DNA from: an uncultured Candidatus Melainabacteria bacterium
GTDB lineage: Bacteria > Cyanobacteriota > Vampirovibrionia > Gastranaerophilales > Gastranaerophilaceae
Reading direction: 5' to 3'
Assembly: GCA_934754775.1 (NCBI GenBank)
Contig: CAKVIM010000019.1
Coordinates: 1-26,315, forward strand
DNA: 26,315 bases
In this document: positions 7,601 through 16,577 of the stretch, one piece after another
Position numbering within the stretch: position 1 is the first letter of the stretch
How the letters are laid out: each line of letters begins with the position of its first letter
Translations under genes and position numbers: made by a program
Notes under the pieces: model-generated
Told to the model about the DNA's origin: nothing
The model's input: only the letters and a program-made list of their open reading frames with translations
Databases searched by the model: none

Positions 7601-8569
7601 ATGATTAATAGATTATCAACTGTTCTTGAATGTTCTCGTGTTTTTGCTCTTCCTATGACAATTATGGCTTGGTTCGTAGCATTCACTTATGCTGTATCAG
7701 TTTCAGGGAACGTGAATTTTGGACTGATTGCACTATTAGGACTAGCTCTGGTGCACCTTTCCGCAAACATTCTTGACGACTATTTTGATTACAAAACTTT
7801 AATTAAGCAAGTTAACTACGACAAGCAAGAATACCTAAAAAACTCGCAAAAAACAAAATGCAGGTTATTAGTTTTAGGCTACATAAAAGAAAAAGAGCTT
7901 CTGATTATTGCTGCAATATATCTTGCAATCGCAGGTTCTATAGGACTTTTCTTTTATCTAAAATGTGGAGTCGGAGTAATTTATTACACAATAATCGGCG
8001 GAATAATCGCAATTTTTTATTCGTTTTTATCTAAGCTAAGACTATCAGAACTCGCAATTGCTCTGGCATACGGCCCTGCACTATTTGGCGGAGTCTATTA
8101 CGTTATGACAAAGACATACTCTTGGGAAGTATTTCTACTATCAGTCCCAACAATGCTTGTCACAGTGATTTTGCTCTACATTCACACAATTATGGATTTC
8201 AAATTCGATTTAAACGAAGGACACAAAACAATCGCTAATTCGTTCAAATCACAAAAAGACGCACTTGTGATTCTAAAATGGTTATTAATACTAGCATACA
8301 CAACTCCACTTCTATTATGCATTTTTGACGTTCTTGATTGGCAAGTTTGTCTGGTTTGGGCAACAATTCCGCTTGCAAAAGACCTATATAAATCACTCGA
8401 ATTGTTTGCCGAAAATCCTGATTCCATTCCGGAACACAAGTGGTATCATTTTCCTATGGAGAACATGCGTAACGCCCCAAGTTTTATGATTCGGATGTAC
8501 CAATCAAGAAATCTTACAATCTATTATTCCCTAATCCTCGCTCTGGCAATAGTTTTGGCACTTAACTAA
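7601..8569 (+). CDS. UbiA-family prenyltransferase (MenA-like)
   Basis: This 322-aa integral membrane protein has about eight or nine hydrophobic segments. The two Mg-diphosphate motifs of the UbiA superfamily are present: NILDDYFD (residues 56-63) and DFKFDLNEGHKT (199-210, pattern DxxxDxxxGxxT). These enzymes attach a polyprenyl chain to an aromatic ring, as in menaquinone (MenA), ubiquinone or heme A synthesis. The general layout is closest to MenA-type 1,4-dihydroxy-2-naphthoate prenyltransferases, but no other quinone genes are nearby, so the acceptor is unproven. Confidence 0.8.
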   Translation: MINRLSTVLECSRVFALPMTIMAWFVAFTYAVSVSGNVNFGLIALLGLALVHLSANILDDYFDYKTLIKQVNYDKQEYLKNSQKTKCRLLVLGYIKEKELLIIAAIYLAIAGSIGLFFYLKCGVGVIYYTIIGGIIAIFYSFLSKLRLSELAIALAYGPALFGGVYYVMTKTYSWEVFLLSVPTMLVTVILLYIHTIMDFKFDLNEGHKTIANSFKSQKDALVILKWLLILAYTTPLLLCIFDVLDWQVCLVWATIPLAKDLYKSLELFAENPDSIPEHKWYHFPMENMRNAPSFMIRMYQSRNLTIYYSLILALAIVLALN

Positions 8570-8607
8570 GCTGCGGGTTAAGATTATATAAAGACCCCAT
8601 TTTTGTG

Positions 8608-8622
8608 TGCTAAACTTAAAAT
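8608..8622 (+). promoter_or_regulatory. Promoter -10 region of the aminotransferase gene
   Basis: TGcTAAACT (8608-8616) overlaps a second candidate, TAAAAT (8617-8622). Unlike the leaderless genes, a leader of ~25-30 nt follows and ends in the strong ribosome site AGGAGG at 8639-8644. Confidence 0.45.
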
Positions 8623-8652
8623 ATAGAGAGAAAAGAATAGGAGGATATTTAT

Positions 8653-9771
8653 ATGATACCAATTTTGGATTCAAAAAGACAATACGCAAAAATCGGCAAC
8701 GAAGTAGAAAAAGTTGTTTGTGAAGTTTTACGCTCAGGTTCATACATCTTAGGACCGAACGTTAAGGCTCTTGAAGTTGAACTAGCAAAATATATCGGAT
8801 GCAATTACACCGTTTCACTAAACTCTGGTACTGACGCTCTTCACCTTGCTCTAAGAGCTTTAGACATAGGTAAAGGAGATGAAGTTATCACAACTGCATT
8901 TACATTCGTTGCAACTACTGAAGCTATCGGTATCGTTGGTGCAACTCCTGTTTTTGCTGACATAAACCCTGATACTTTCAACATCGACCCTAAAAAAATC
9001 GAAGAAAGAATCACTCCAAAAACAAAAGCTATCATTCCGGTTCACTTGTACGGTCAACCTTGTGATATGGACGCTATCATGGATATCGCAAAACGTCATA
9101 ACTTATACGTAATCGAAGACTGCTGCCAAGCTATCGGTGCTGAATACAAAGGTCAAAAAGTTGGTACATTCGGTGATATCGGATGTTACAGCTTCTACCC
9201 GACTAAAAACTTAGGCGGTATGGGCGACGGCGGCTTAATCACCGTTAACAGCGAAAACTTGAAAAACAGAATTATCGCTCTTCGTAACCACGGTGGTGCC
9301 GTTAGATATTACCACGATGAAATCGGCGTAAACTCTCGTCTAGACGAAATTCAAGCAGCAATCTTGAGAGTTAAACTAAACTACATCGACGAATGGAACA
9401 AGGCTAGAAGAGATCACGCTCATACATACAACGAATTGTTCGCAGGTTGTGCTGATATCCAAACTCCAACAGAATTGGATAACACTTACTGCGTATACCA
9501 CCAATACACAGTGAAAATTCCTAACAGAGATAACATCCACAAAATGCTTCAAGAAGCCGGAATCGGTGCTATGCTTTATTATCCGGTACCGCTTCACCTT
9601 CAAAAAGTTCACGCTCACCTTGGCTGGACTAAAGGTATGCTTCCAAATACTGAAAAAGATACCGAAATGGTTATCTCTCTTCCAATGTTCCCTGAATTGA
9701 CATTAGAAGAACAAAAAACTGTTGCTTCAACTTTAATCGATTGTATCGAAAAATCTAAAGCTTTAGCATAA
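8653..9771 (+). CDS. DegT/DnrJ/EryC1/StrS family sugar aminotransferase
   Basis: This 372-aa PLP enzyme is of normal family length. Markers are the N-terminal VLRSGSYILGPNVKALE, the cofactor-phosphate region SLNSGTDALHLAL, PVHLYGQPCDMD, IEDCCQAIGA (Asp156) and the Schiff-base lysine in SFYPTKNLGGMGDGG (Lys185). Members transfer an amino group from glutamate or glutamine to a keto sugar nucleotide for lipopolysaccharide, capsule or glycan synthesis. The exact sugar cannot be told, and no other sugar-nucleotide genes are adjacent. AGGAGG lies 8 nt before the ATG. A strong hairpin terminator follows directly, so it is likely a single-gene transcript. The codon pattern (many GCT, CTT, ATC codons) looks like that of rpsB and tsf, suggesting high expression. 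Confidence 0.92.
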   Translation: MIPILDSKRQYAKIGNEVEKVVCEVLRSGSYILGPNVKALEVELAKYIGCNYTVSLNSGTDALHLALRALDIGKGDEVITTAFTFVATTEAIGIVGATPVFADINPDTFNIDPKKIEERITPKTKAIIPVHLYGQPCDMDAIMDIAKRHNLYVIEDCCQAIGAEYKGQKVGTFGDIGCYSFYPTKNLGGMGDGGLITVNSENLKNRIIALRNHGGAVRYYHDEIGVNSRLDEIQAAILRVKLNYIDEWNKARRDHAHTYNELFAGCADIQTPTELDNTYCVYHQYTVKIPNRDNIHKMLQEAGIGAMLYYPVPLHLQKVHAHLGWTKGMLPNTEKDTEMVISLPMFPELTLEEQKTVASTLIDCIEKSKALA

Positions 9772-9790
9772 GTTGAAGAAAATATATAAA

Positions 9791-9825
9791 CAAGGGGCAG
9801 CACCTGCGGTGCTGCCCCTTGTTTT
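9791..9825 (+). terminator. Rho-independent terminator
   Basis: A perfect 14-bp hairpin has arms CAAGGGGCAGCACC (9791-9804) and GGTGCTGCCCCTTG (9808-9821) with loop TGC, followed by TTTTA. It lies 19 nt after the aminotransferase stop. Confidence 0.9.
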
Positions 9826-9917
9826 ATCCGATTATTTTCTAGCAACTGCACCATTTACAAAACGTTACAATTGTTGTATATTAATTATAGAAAGAAGTAT
9901 AAATAAGAGGATTTTTT

Positions 9918-10790
9918 ATGAGCAATATTGTTATTTATTCAACAAAACCAATGCCTGAGCTACAAGCTACACTTATGGATATAGATGAAGCTGAAGTCAG
10001 AGTGGTTTCTATCGACCAGATGAAAGACTATGCGGTTATCAACCCATCATTGATGATTGTTGAAAATATAGAATTAGCAAAAGATGCACTTATGACAAAC
10101 AAATTCCCTTGTCCGATATTGTTCTTCGGCGAAACAAGAAGAGATATAACCGTTCGAGCAGAAGGTTATGACTTTATCAAAAATCCTGAAAACAAGGATG
10201 AATTGATTGTTCGTGTTAACGCATTGCTCAGAATTAAAGCCATCAAAGATAAACTTGAAAGAGTATCTACTACAGATGATTTGACCGGTTTGCACAACAG
10301 AAAATATTTGCAAGAACGTCTAGAAGAAGAAATTTCTCGTTCAAAACGTTACGGCACAAAACTTTCTTGCATCTTATTTGATATTGACTTCTTCAAGGTT
10401 GTTAACGATATGTACGGCTACGAATGGGGCGATATATTGCTTCGCAATATTGCAAACAAGCTTAACGCAATGATTAGAAAAGAAGATATTTTGACTCGTT
10501 ACGGCGACGAAGAATTCTTGCTAGTCCTGCCAAACACTTCTGAAGAAAACGCATTCTTGTTCGGCGAAAGATTCAGACGTGAAGTTGAAAAAATGGAATT
10601 CATTCCTGCTGGCGAAGAAGAAGCTCATAAGGTTACAATTTCAGGCGGTATCTCAACTTACCCTTGTATGCCGGATGTTGACGAAGATGCAAATACAGTT
10701 ATCAGATACGCTGAACACGCATTATATAACGCAAAACACAGAGGCAAAAACAAGATTATTCAATTCTCTCAAATGAATCTTGAGATGTAA
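9918..10790 (+). CDS. GGDEF diguanylate cyclase with degenerate receiver domain
   Basis: This is a 290-aa soluble protein. Residues ~1-105 look like a response-regulator receiver fold, but the phospho-acceptor position reads LMIVEN with Glu49 where aspartate is expected, so normal phosphorylation is unlikely. Residues ~115-285 are a GGDEF domain (TTDDLTGLHNRKY; metal-binding FDIDFFK with Asp155 and Asp157). The signature is GDEEF (196-200) rather than GGDEF/GGEEF. An inhibitory c-di-GMP site, RKED (187-190), stands exactly five residues before it. It would make c-di-GMP from GTP if the changed second glycine is tolerated. AGAGGA precedes the ATG. A bidirectional terminator follows. Confidence 0.88.
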   Translation: MSNIVIYSTKPMPELQATLMDIDEAEVRVVSIDQMKDYAVINPSLMIVENIELAKDALMTNKFPCPILFFGETRRDITVRAEGYDFIKNPENKDELIVRVNALLRIKAIKDKLERVSTTDDLTGLHNRKYLQERLEEEISRSKRYGTKLSCILFDIDFFKVVNDMYGYEWGDILLRNIANKLNAMIRKEDILTRYGDEEFLLVLPNTSEENAFLFGERFRREVEKMEFIPAGEEEAHKVTISGGISTYPCMPDVDEDANTVIRYAEHALYNAKHRGKNKIIQFSQMNLEM

Positions 10791-10800
10791 GTTTTAAATC

Positions 10801-10839
10801 AAAAAAGGCGGTGCGTCATTCTGACGCACCGCCTTTTTT
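10801..10839. terminator. Bidirectional rho-independent terminator
   Basis: An 18-bp perfect inverted repeat has A6 on the left and T6 on the right of the GC core: GGCGGTGCGTCA (10807-10818), loop TTC, TGACGCACCGCC (10822-10833). It lies between two convergent genes and can stop transcription from both sides. Confidence 0.92.
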
Positions 10840-10847
10840 GAAACATT

Positions 10848-11324
10848 TTATCTTCTTATCGTACTTCTCTCAAGAGCTCGAACGAACTTTGTCGGCAAGT
10901 TTTCACTAGGATTGATTGAGCCGACAAGAATTGTTTTGCAGCCCAACAATTTACCCGCCAGAATATCCGTAAGCGGTCTATCACCGACCATTACGGCTTC
11001 TTTCGGCTGAACTCCGATTGAATTCAAATACTCACCCATAACTTTTGGATTTGGTTTATTTGCTTTACCTATAACACGGCAAGGAGCAAGCTTTGAGGCA
11101 TTTTCAATATATTCTTTGCTTTTATTATTGGAAATAATTGCAACCTCAAAATCCTTCAAAAATGAATTGAACCACTCAACCGTTTCAGGCAAAAAATTAG
11201 CAGATTTAGACACCATAACAGTGCTGTCCAAATCAAACATAATGCACTTTACGCCTTTTTGTTTAAGTTCATCAAAATTAATCTCATAAATATTTTTTAA
11301 ATTATAATCAGGTTTTAGTAACAT
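10848..11324 (-). CDS. YqeG family HAD IIIA-type phosphatase
   Basis: This 158-aa protein matches the small HAD phosphatases of the YqeG family. Motif I is FDLDSTV (nucleophile Asp31 and Asp33), motif II is AIISNN, the motif III lysine is in KANKPNPK and motif IV is VGDRPLTDI. The family is soluble; its physiological substrate is not firmly known (it is related to mitochondrial PGP phosphatase Gep4). The U32 gene lies 59 nt upstream on the same strand, so the two are probably co-transcribed. No clear Shine-Dalgarno is seen before the ATG. Confidence 0.88.
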   Translation of the reverse strand: MLLKPDYNLKNIYEINFDELKQKGVKCIMFDLDSTVMVSKSANFLPETVEWFNSFLKDFEVAIISNNKSKEYIENASKLAPCRVIGKANKPNPKVMGEYLNSIGVQPKEAVMVGDRPLTDILAGKLLGCKTILVGSINPSENLPTKFVRALERSTIRR

Positions 11325-11347
11325 TTTTGCATTCCATCTTGGTTTTT

Positions 11348-11366
11348 GTTGAGGTGAAACCCCAAC
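11348..11366. repeat. Small hairpin between the U32 and yqeG genes
   Basis: Arms GTTGAGGT (11348-11355) and ACCCCAAC (11359-11366) pair with one G-T mismatch around a 3-nt loop. It lies in the 59-nt gap of a likely two-gene operon. There is no U-tract on the minus strand that would make it a clear terminator. Confidence 0.35.
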
Positions 11367-11383
11367 CTACTAGCGTTCCGTTT

Positions 11384-12613
11384 TTATTTAATGCCAACTG
11401 TTCTTGCGAGTGCAAATTTGCAATCTTCAGGAGCTTTTGTCAATTTTACCAACAACTCGTCATTAGTATTAGCAAGTTCAAGCTCTTCACCTTTCATGTT
11501 CTTAATTTCAGTAATCTGTGTCACAAATTTTTCATTAGGTGAAATCACTTCAATATCTTCATTTTTATTGAATTTATTTTTAGTCTTAATCTTGTAATAA
11601 TCGCCTTCTTTGCCCCAGAATTCGCACAAAAAGTCCGCTCCGGCTAATCCTTTTGAGATATCATAGCTATAGCCATCCTTCGGGTAGCCTTCACCAAGAT
11701 AAAAACCTGTTGTATACCCTCTGTTTCCGACTTTTAGAAGTTCTTCATAATAAGCAGTCATATCAGCATCCGGATTTTTAAGCACAGTGTCGATTGCCTC
11801 ACGATAAGCTTTTGCAACCGCTGAAACATAATAAAGACTCTTTGTTCTTCCTTCAACTTTGAAAGAATCTATACCTGCTTCAATCATATCTTTGAGGTGT
11901 TTTACAAGACACAAATCCTTCGTACTCAAGATATGTGTTCCCTTTTCATTCTCTTCAATCTCGTAATACTGCCCCGGACGGGTTTCCTCAACAAGTTTAT
12001 AGCTCCACCTGCAAGGTTGAGAACAATTCCCGGAGTTTGCTTTTCTCTCCCCATTCGTCATATAATCGCTCAACAAGCATCTACCGGAGAAGGAAACGCA
12101 TTGAGCACCGTGGATAAAGCATTCCAGCTCCATTTCAGGAACTTTTTGTTTAATCTCTGCAACATCTTTTATCGGAAGTTCACGAGCCAAAATTGCACGT
12201 GTTGCTCCCATATCTTGCCAAAAGCGAACCGCTTCATAATTAAGGATATTGGCTTGCGTACTTACGTGAATATCAGTATTCGGCATATATTTTTTTGCCA
12301 GACGCATAATCCCGACATCGCTTATAATCAAAGCATCCGGATTTGAGTCAACAATTCTATCCATACAGCTTTCAAGGGATTTTATATCACTGTTAAATCC
12401 AAAGATATTGAGCGTCAAATAAGCTTTTGCCCCCATTTCGTGAGCTGTATCAATCGCATTCTTTAAATTTTCCAGCGTTATAAGTTCGCCTTTTCTCATA
12501 GCTCGCAAGCTGAAATCTACAACACCCAAATAAACTGCATCTGCACCGTATTTAATCGCATATTTTAATTTTTCTACATTGCCTGCCGGCATCAATAATT
12601 CTGGTTTAATCAT
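11384..12613 (-). CDS. trhP: U32 family protein, TrhP/YegQ-like tRNA hydroxylation protein
   Basis: This 409-aa protein begins MIKPELLMPAGNVEKLKYAI and has GADAVYLG, typical of U32 'peptidases'. The iron-sulfur cysteines are 172, 179, 197 and 201 (QCVSFSGRC; NCSQPCRW). The later segments NEKGTHILSTKDLCL and IDSFKVEGRTKS match TrhP/YegQ more than the RlhA or UbiU/V branches. TrhP-type proteins take part in prephenate-dependent 5-hydroxyuridine formation at tRNA position 34. The start is supported by an extended -10 box 6 nt upstream. Confidence 0.85.
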   Translation of the reverse strand: MIKPELLMPAGNVEKLKYAIKYGADAVYLGVVDFSLRAMRKGELITLENLKNAIDTAHEMGAKAYLTLNIFGFNSDIKSLESCMDRIVDSNPDALIISDVGIMRLAKKYMPNTDIHVSTQANILNYEAVRFWQDMGATRAILARELPIKDVAEIKQKVPEMELECFIHGAQCVSFSGRCLLSDYMTNGERKANSGNCSQPCRWSYKLVEETRPGQYYEIEENEKGTHILSTKDLCLVKHLKDMIEAGIDSFKVEGRTKSLYYVSAVAKAYREAIDTVLKNPDADMTAYYEELLKVGNRGYTTGFYLGEGYPKDGYSYDISKGLAGADFLCEFWGKEGDYYKIKTKNKFNKNEDIEVISPNEKFVTQITEIKNMKGEELELANTNDELLVKLTKAPEDCKFALARTVGIK

Positions 12614-12619
12614 AAATAA

Positions 12620-12628
12620 ATTGTAACA
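12620..12628 (-). promoter_or_regulatory. Extended -10 promoter predicting a leaderless U32 mRNA
   Basis: On the minus strand TGtTACAAT ends 6 nt (TTATTT) before ATG 12613. There is no Shine-Dalgarno. Confidence 0.6.
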
Positions 12629-12737
12629 TAAACAAACAGCATTCTTGACTTAATTATTTGCTCATTGTAACATCATAATGCACTAGCACAATTTAATCGT
12701 ATTATGTAAATATCCCAAAAGAAATGAGTGTACGTCG

Positions 12738-15050
12738 ATGAAAATAGCAGAAATCAACCCTATTGCACCTAATTATTTGGTGTCTAAAAAATTAACGAAG
12801 AAAGAAGGAAAAGAAATCGAGAACAAAAATGTTTCTTTTCCAAATCAGTCATACCGTGATTTTAACATCAATTTTAGAGGCAGAACCCCTGAAGACTTTT
12901 ACGAGCAGGAATACAATATAAAAAATATGCCATCTACGATGAAAAAATACCTTCATCAAGATTATGAAACAAGAAAACACATTCCGCCGGAACAAGTTAT
13001 GAGCGAAGTTTTCAAATTTATTCCGCTTGCAAGCAATGTTGAAGAAGTTAAAGAACTCTACCCTCAAGAAGAATTGTTTGCAAATTTGCACGAAGCTTCC
13101 ACAAAAGGCAGAACCGGAATTCTTTCTGACATAAAAATTGCGTACGATATTGAACAAGCTCCACTAATCAAGAACTCTGATGAAAATTTCGGCGTTTACC
13201 TTTTGCGAAAAATTTACACAGAAGGAAAAACTATTCGTGAAATTAACAAAGATTTCTTCGAAAAAGATTTAAACGATGTTTACAAAGGTGTTATCACTCA
13301 ACCTATAACCTACAGCACAACATCAGCTTACGGCATCAAATACCCAAAAACAGACTTCTGGCACTCATTTATCGCTACAAGAGATGAGTACAAAAGATTT
13401 TTTGTAGAAAATATGCCAAAAGTTGACAAAGCACCTAATACGGCAAAAGAAACTACAAAAAAAACAGCAGAAAAAGAAGTAAAAAAAGAAACACCTAAAA
13501 AAAGAATTTACACTATCCAAAAATACAGAAAAGACGCACTTGCAAACGAAATTAAGCAGGCAAAAGGCGAAAAAGCCGCTATTGAGAAGGCAATCCGCAG
13601 AAGATTTTCTAAAGATGATCCGGAAGCTTCGTTTATCGTTAAATACTTGAGCCCGATTATGACAGTAGCAGCAGACAAAGTTCACCTTTCAGAAGAAGAA
13701 AAAGCGTTCGCAGAATTGGATAAAAACAACACTCAAGGCGGATACATGTTTACCCGCTTTTGGAAAGCAAATCCTGCACTACTTGAGCATTATTCAACCG
13801 CAATTACAGACACCATTGAACTCTTTGAAGAAAGATACGGTGGTGGCGGAAACGTACCTATAGACAAAGATTTTAGAATTGTTAAAGACCCTTCTCAAAA
13901 GACTCTTGACTACGTATCAGAAGACTTTTTGGAATTATTAGATTACACCCAAACAATCGCTCCAAAAAGAAACGCACGATATCTTGAGCACGAAAGACTT
14001 CAAGAAGAGTGGAATAAACACTTTTTAGAAAGATATGGCGAAGTCAAAGAACAAGAAAACCCTGCACTAGAAGAAACGAAAAAGGCCGCAGTCCCAACAA
14101 TTTCCGGAATTAAACATTCTTCTATAGAAGGTGAAAGCACAATTATAACAATGCTCAGCAAAACCGGAAAGCCACTTAACTACCAAATCAATTTAGACAA
14201 GATATTTGATAGATTTTTGAGGAAGAACAAGCTAGCTCAATTCCCTACAGATTACCAAGATTTCTATATAAGAGCAGCACAGAAGAACCCAATTGCTTCC
14301 ACGATTGTCAAAAAATCAATTGCAATGAGAAACTACCGTGATTTGTTCTTAGAAGGGCAGTTGCTAACAGATGATGAAATCATAGAAACTTTAGACGAGC
14401 TTGATACAGATTTTATCAAAAAGCACTACAACGAAGCTCAAGCAGCAATTTTCGCCACTTGCGAAGTACAATCACAAGAAAGCAATCCGATAAATACATA
14501 CGCAAATGAATTCAGCGTAGTAAAAAATACCGAAAAAGCCGAATGCAATAACATTCTCAAAGAAACAGAAAAACAAGCTTTACTAAACAAATTATACAAA
14601 GAATACAAATCACCAATAAGCAAATCAGAAGCATCAAAAGCAAGTTTTATGCTTGTAGATTTCATCCAAAACTACGATGCTAAAAATTCCGGTATCACCT
14701 TATACGGATCACAAGAAAACGCTATATTCACAAACACATTCATAAACACTTTGAAAAACTCCATGAACTTTGACATGGCTATAAGAAATATTGTTGGCAG
14801 ATCTGCAAAATCAATCCTAAGAGATATTTTTGCCAAAATGATAATGAAACATAATGGCGTTAAAAGTATCTTGAAAAAGAACGATGGCCCGGAACTAAAA
14901 CATGCAAAAATTGAATCAAGTACTTATACTGTGCTGAAATACTTTTGGGAACATTGCGGAGAAGTCAACAAAACTTTAACCGAAGGCGAAAGAATGCTTA
15001 TGACACAAGTTGTGGACAATTTCCAAGAAGCCATTAAGTTATTTCGCTAA
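12738..15050 (+). CDS. Large lineage-type protein of unknown function
   Basis: This 770-aa protein has no signal peptide and no membrane segment. The N-terminus carries NINFRGRTPEDFYEQEYN followed by MKKYLHQDYETRKHIPPEQV (residues ~42-88), which looks like a conserved head region. A low-complexity Lys/Thr/Glu linker (ETTKKTAEKEVKKETPKK) at ~235-255 separates it from a mainly helical remainder rich in charged residues. I recognise no enzyme motif. I recall similar N-termini from gut Gastranaerophilales proteins, but this is memory, not a search. The upstream 124 bp is shared with the divergent U32 gene. No good Shine-Dalgarno precedes the ATG. Its end overlaps the convergent DUF4127 gene by 17 nt. 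Confidence 0.75.
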   Translation: MKIAEINPIAPNYLVSKKLTKKEGKEIENKNVSFPNQSYRDFNINFRGRTPEDFYEQEYNIKNMPSTMKKYLHQDYETRKHIPPEQVMSEVFKFIPLASNVEEVKELYPQEELFANLHEASTKGRTGILSDIKIAYDIEQAPLIKNSDENFGVYLLRKIYTEGKTIREINKDFFEKDLNDVYKGVITQPITYSTTSAYGIKYPKTDFWHSFIATRDEYKRFFVENMPKVDKAPNTAKETTKKTAEKEVKKETPKKRIYTIQKYRKDALANEIKQAKGEKAAIEKAIRRRFSKDDPEASFIVKYLSPIMTVAADKVHLSEEEKAFAELDKNNTQGGYMFTRFWKANPALLEHYSTAITDTIELFEERYGGGGNVPIDKDFRIVKDPSQKTLDYVSEDFLELLDYTQTIAPKRNARYLEHERLQEEWNKHFLERYGEVKEQENPALEETKKAAVPTISGIKHSSIEGESTIITMLSKTGKPLNYQINLDKIFDRFLRKNKLAQFPTDYQDFYIRAAQKNPIASTIVKKSIAMRNYRDLFLEGQLLTDDEIIETLDELDTDFIKKHYNEAQAAIFATCEVQSQESNPINTYANEFSVVKNTEKAECNNILKETEKQALLNKLYKEYKSPISKSEASKASFMLVDFIQNYDAKNSGITLYGSQENAIFTNTFINTLKNSMNFDMAIRNIVGRSAKSILRDIFAKMIMKHNGVKSILKKNDGPELKHAKIESSTYTVLKYFWEHCGEVNKTLTEGERMLMTQVVDNFQEAIKLFR

Positions 15051-16350
15051 CCTCAATCTCAAACTTTCTATCCCAAGGATATGAATAGCGGAACTTGCGT
15101 TCACCAAAAATACGACACACCTTATCTTCATAAGGTGCCATGAGTTCTGCAATATCAGTCGGTTCAGAGATTTGTCCTCTAACATTAGCTTGAAAAGCCC
15201 AGTCATCAAGAAATCTGATTTCTTGCAGTTTGTTAAACGCATCAGCTGAATATTTTTTTGCCTGCCACTTAACTTTGACACAAGCAAGCAGGCTTCCCAG
15301 AGTATTTGCACTGGTGTTCCAACCTGAATAGCCATAAAATTTGCTAAAATCAGCCTTTTTAAAAACATCTGCAACAAAATCATTATCCGCACCGTTTGCA
15401 AATCTCACATCTGCTATCGCAAACGCTTGGTCAGGAGCTTCAAAATTTCCATGATAAGGTTTTGGTGTCGCCCAGCCCATTACCAATTCGCCCTGTTTTT
15501 CTACAAAATTATTGACCACAAGGACGACATCAGCGTCCTCTTTTTCGTATGCCAATTTAAACCCGCCCAGCTCCAATTGAGCGAGAACAGATTTTTCGAT
15601 TGAAACATCCTCATAATTAGAAATACAATCTTTATACTCAGGCTCTAAAAACTCCGGATAGATTTTAATATCTTTCTCAATCGCACGACTTAAGAGGCTC
15701 AAAGGAATTTCATCCGCACCTGTTTTTGTCTTACCGCCCAAGCGTTCAAGTTCACGAGCTTCTTCAACATTAAACCCGAATTCTGCACAATCATCCTTCG
15801 AGAAAATCAAAGTATCGAACAAGCCCTCTTTTTGCCAATCAAGATAGATTTTATTAACCTCAAAATTGCGTTTTCTGGTAGCTAAATAATCCTCTAAAAT
15901 ATCCACAGGAATGCCATCATTCTGCTTTCCGCCGGAAAATGAGTACGCAAAAATTTTCTTCCCATAATCCTTCCAATACTCTTTTTCCTCTTCATTATAA
16001 TTGTTATTAGAAATCCGCATTACACTTGAAAAGGCATAAACCTTTTTACCCGCTAAAATCGGTTTTATGTATTCAAGCCTTTTTTTCAACTCATCTAAAC
16101 TCTCTTTCCCTCTTCTGGACGGGATTAAGCCACCATAAATCAAGGTATCAAGAGATAAAATAAGCGTGTCAACATCTTTTTGCTCTCTAAGCCAAGCTAA
16201 AATTGCTTGTATATCAGCGATTTTCTTCAAGTCGCCGAGATATTCTCTCGGTGGAAGCAAAAGCTCTATATCACCGTCTATTGCAGCGATATCTTTAGCT
16301 AAACCATAACACACAGGACGATTATCTATCGGAATAAAAGCTACTCTCAT
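15034..16350 (-). CDS. DUF4127 family protein
   Basis: This 438-aa protein opens MRVAFIPIDNRPVCYGLAKD and contains LLLPPREYLGD, DTLILSLDTLIYGGLIPSRR and AFSSVMRISNNNYNEEEKEYW. These are hallmarks of DUF4127, found in Firmicutes and related groups. It has no signal peptide or membrane span; molecular function is unknown. It is slightly shorter than the ~500 aa I associate with the family. The start is supported by the -10 box 6 nt upstream. Its 3' end overlaps the 770-aa gene by 17 nt on the other strand. Confidence 0.85.
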   Translation of the reverse strand: MRVAFIPIDNRPVCYGLAKDIAAIDGDIELLLPPREYLGDLKKIADIQAILAWLREQKDVDTLILSLDTLIYGGLIPSRRGKESLDELKKRLEYIKPILAGKKVYAFSSVMRISNNNYNEEEKEYWKDYGKKIFAYSFSGGKQNDGIPVDILEDYLATRKRNFEVNKIYLDWQKEGLFDTLIFSKDDCAEFGFNVEEARELERLGGKTKTGADEIPLSLLSRAIEKDIKIYPEFLEPEYKDCISNYEDVSIEKSVLAQLELGGFKLAYEKEDADVVLVVNNFVEKQGELVMGWATPKPYHGNFEAPDQAFAIADVRFANGADNDFVADVFKKADFSKFYGYSGWNTSANTLGSLLACVKVKWQAKKYSADAFNKLQEIRFLDDWAFQANVRGQISEPTDIAELMAPYEDKVCRIFGERKFRYSYPWDRKFEIEVSEIT

Positions 16351-16356
16351 ATCCCA

Positions 16357-16365
16357 ATAATAACA
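16357..16365 (-). promoter_or_regulatory. Extended -10 promoter predicting a leaderless DUF4127 mRNA
   Basis: On the minus strand TGtTATTAT ends 6 nt (TGGGAT) before ATG 16350. Confidence 0.6.
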
Positions 16366-16402
16366 TAAATTTCAAAATACTTAAACAAATGTTACACACT
16401 CC

Positions 16403-16431
16403 TTGCCTAGAAAACATGTTTATTGTACGAT
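16403..16431 (+). promoter_or_regulatory. rpsB-tsf promoter
   Basis: A TTGCCT -35, a 17-nt spacer and a TACGAT -10 with TG directly before it fit a vegetative promoter. Predicted transcription start is near 16438. Confidence 0.6.
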
Positions 16432-16437
16432 TCTTAA

Positions 16438-16577
16438 TGGTTACACCGGTCGATAGGCATCGCCCTAGTCTCAAGGTAATGGAAATAAAATCGCAAAAAT
16501 GTTGTTTTTATTCCTGAACTAAATGGATGGAGCGGTATAGCCCGTAGTAAAACAAGTTAGAAAAAAGGAGACACAAG
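16438..16577 (+). promoter_or_regulatory. Long structured leader of rpsB
   Basis: About 140 nt lie between the predicted start of transcription and rpsB. A TAGG/CCTA element occurs at ~16455-16470. A clear hairpin has arms GGAAATAAAA (from ~16480) and TTTTATTCC (to ~16514), 9 bp with one bulge. CGGTATAGCCCG is near 16532-16543. The ribosome site is AAAAGGAG before the ATG. Long leaders on rpsB are often bound by S2 for autoregulation; that role is inference here and no match to a known leader class was recognised. Confidence 0.45.
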
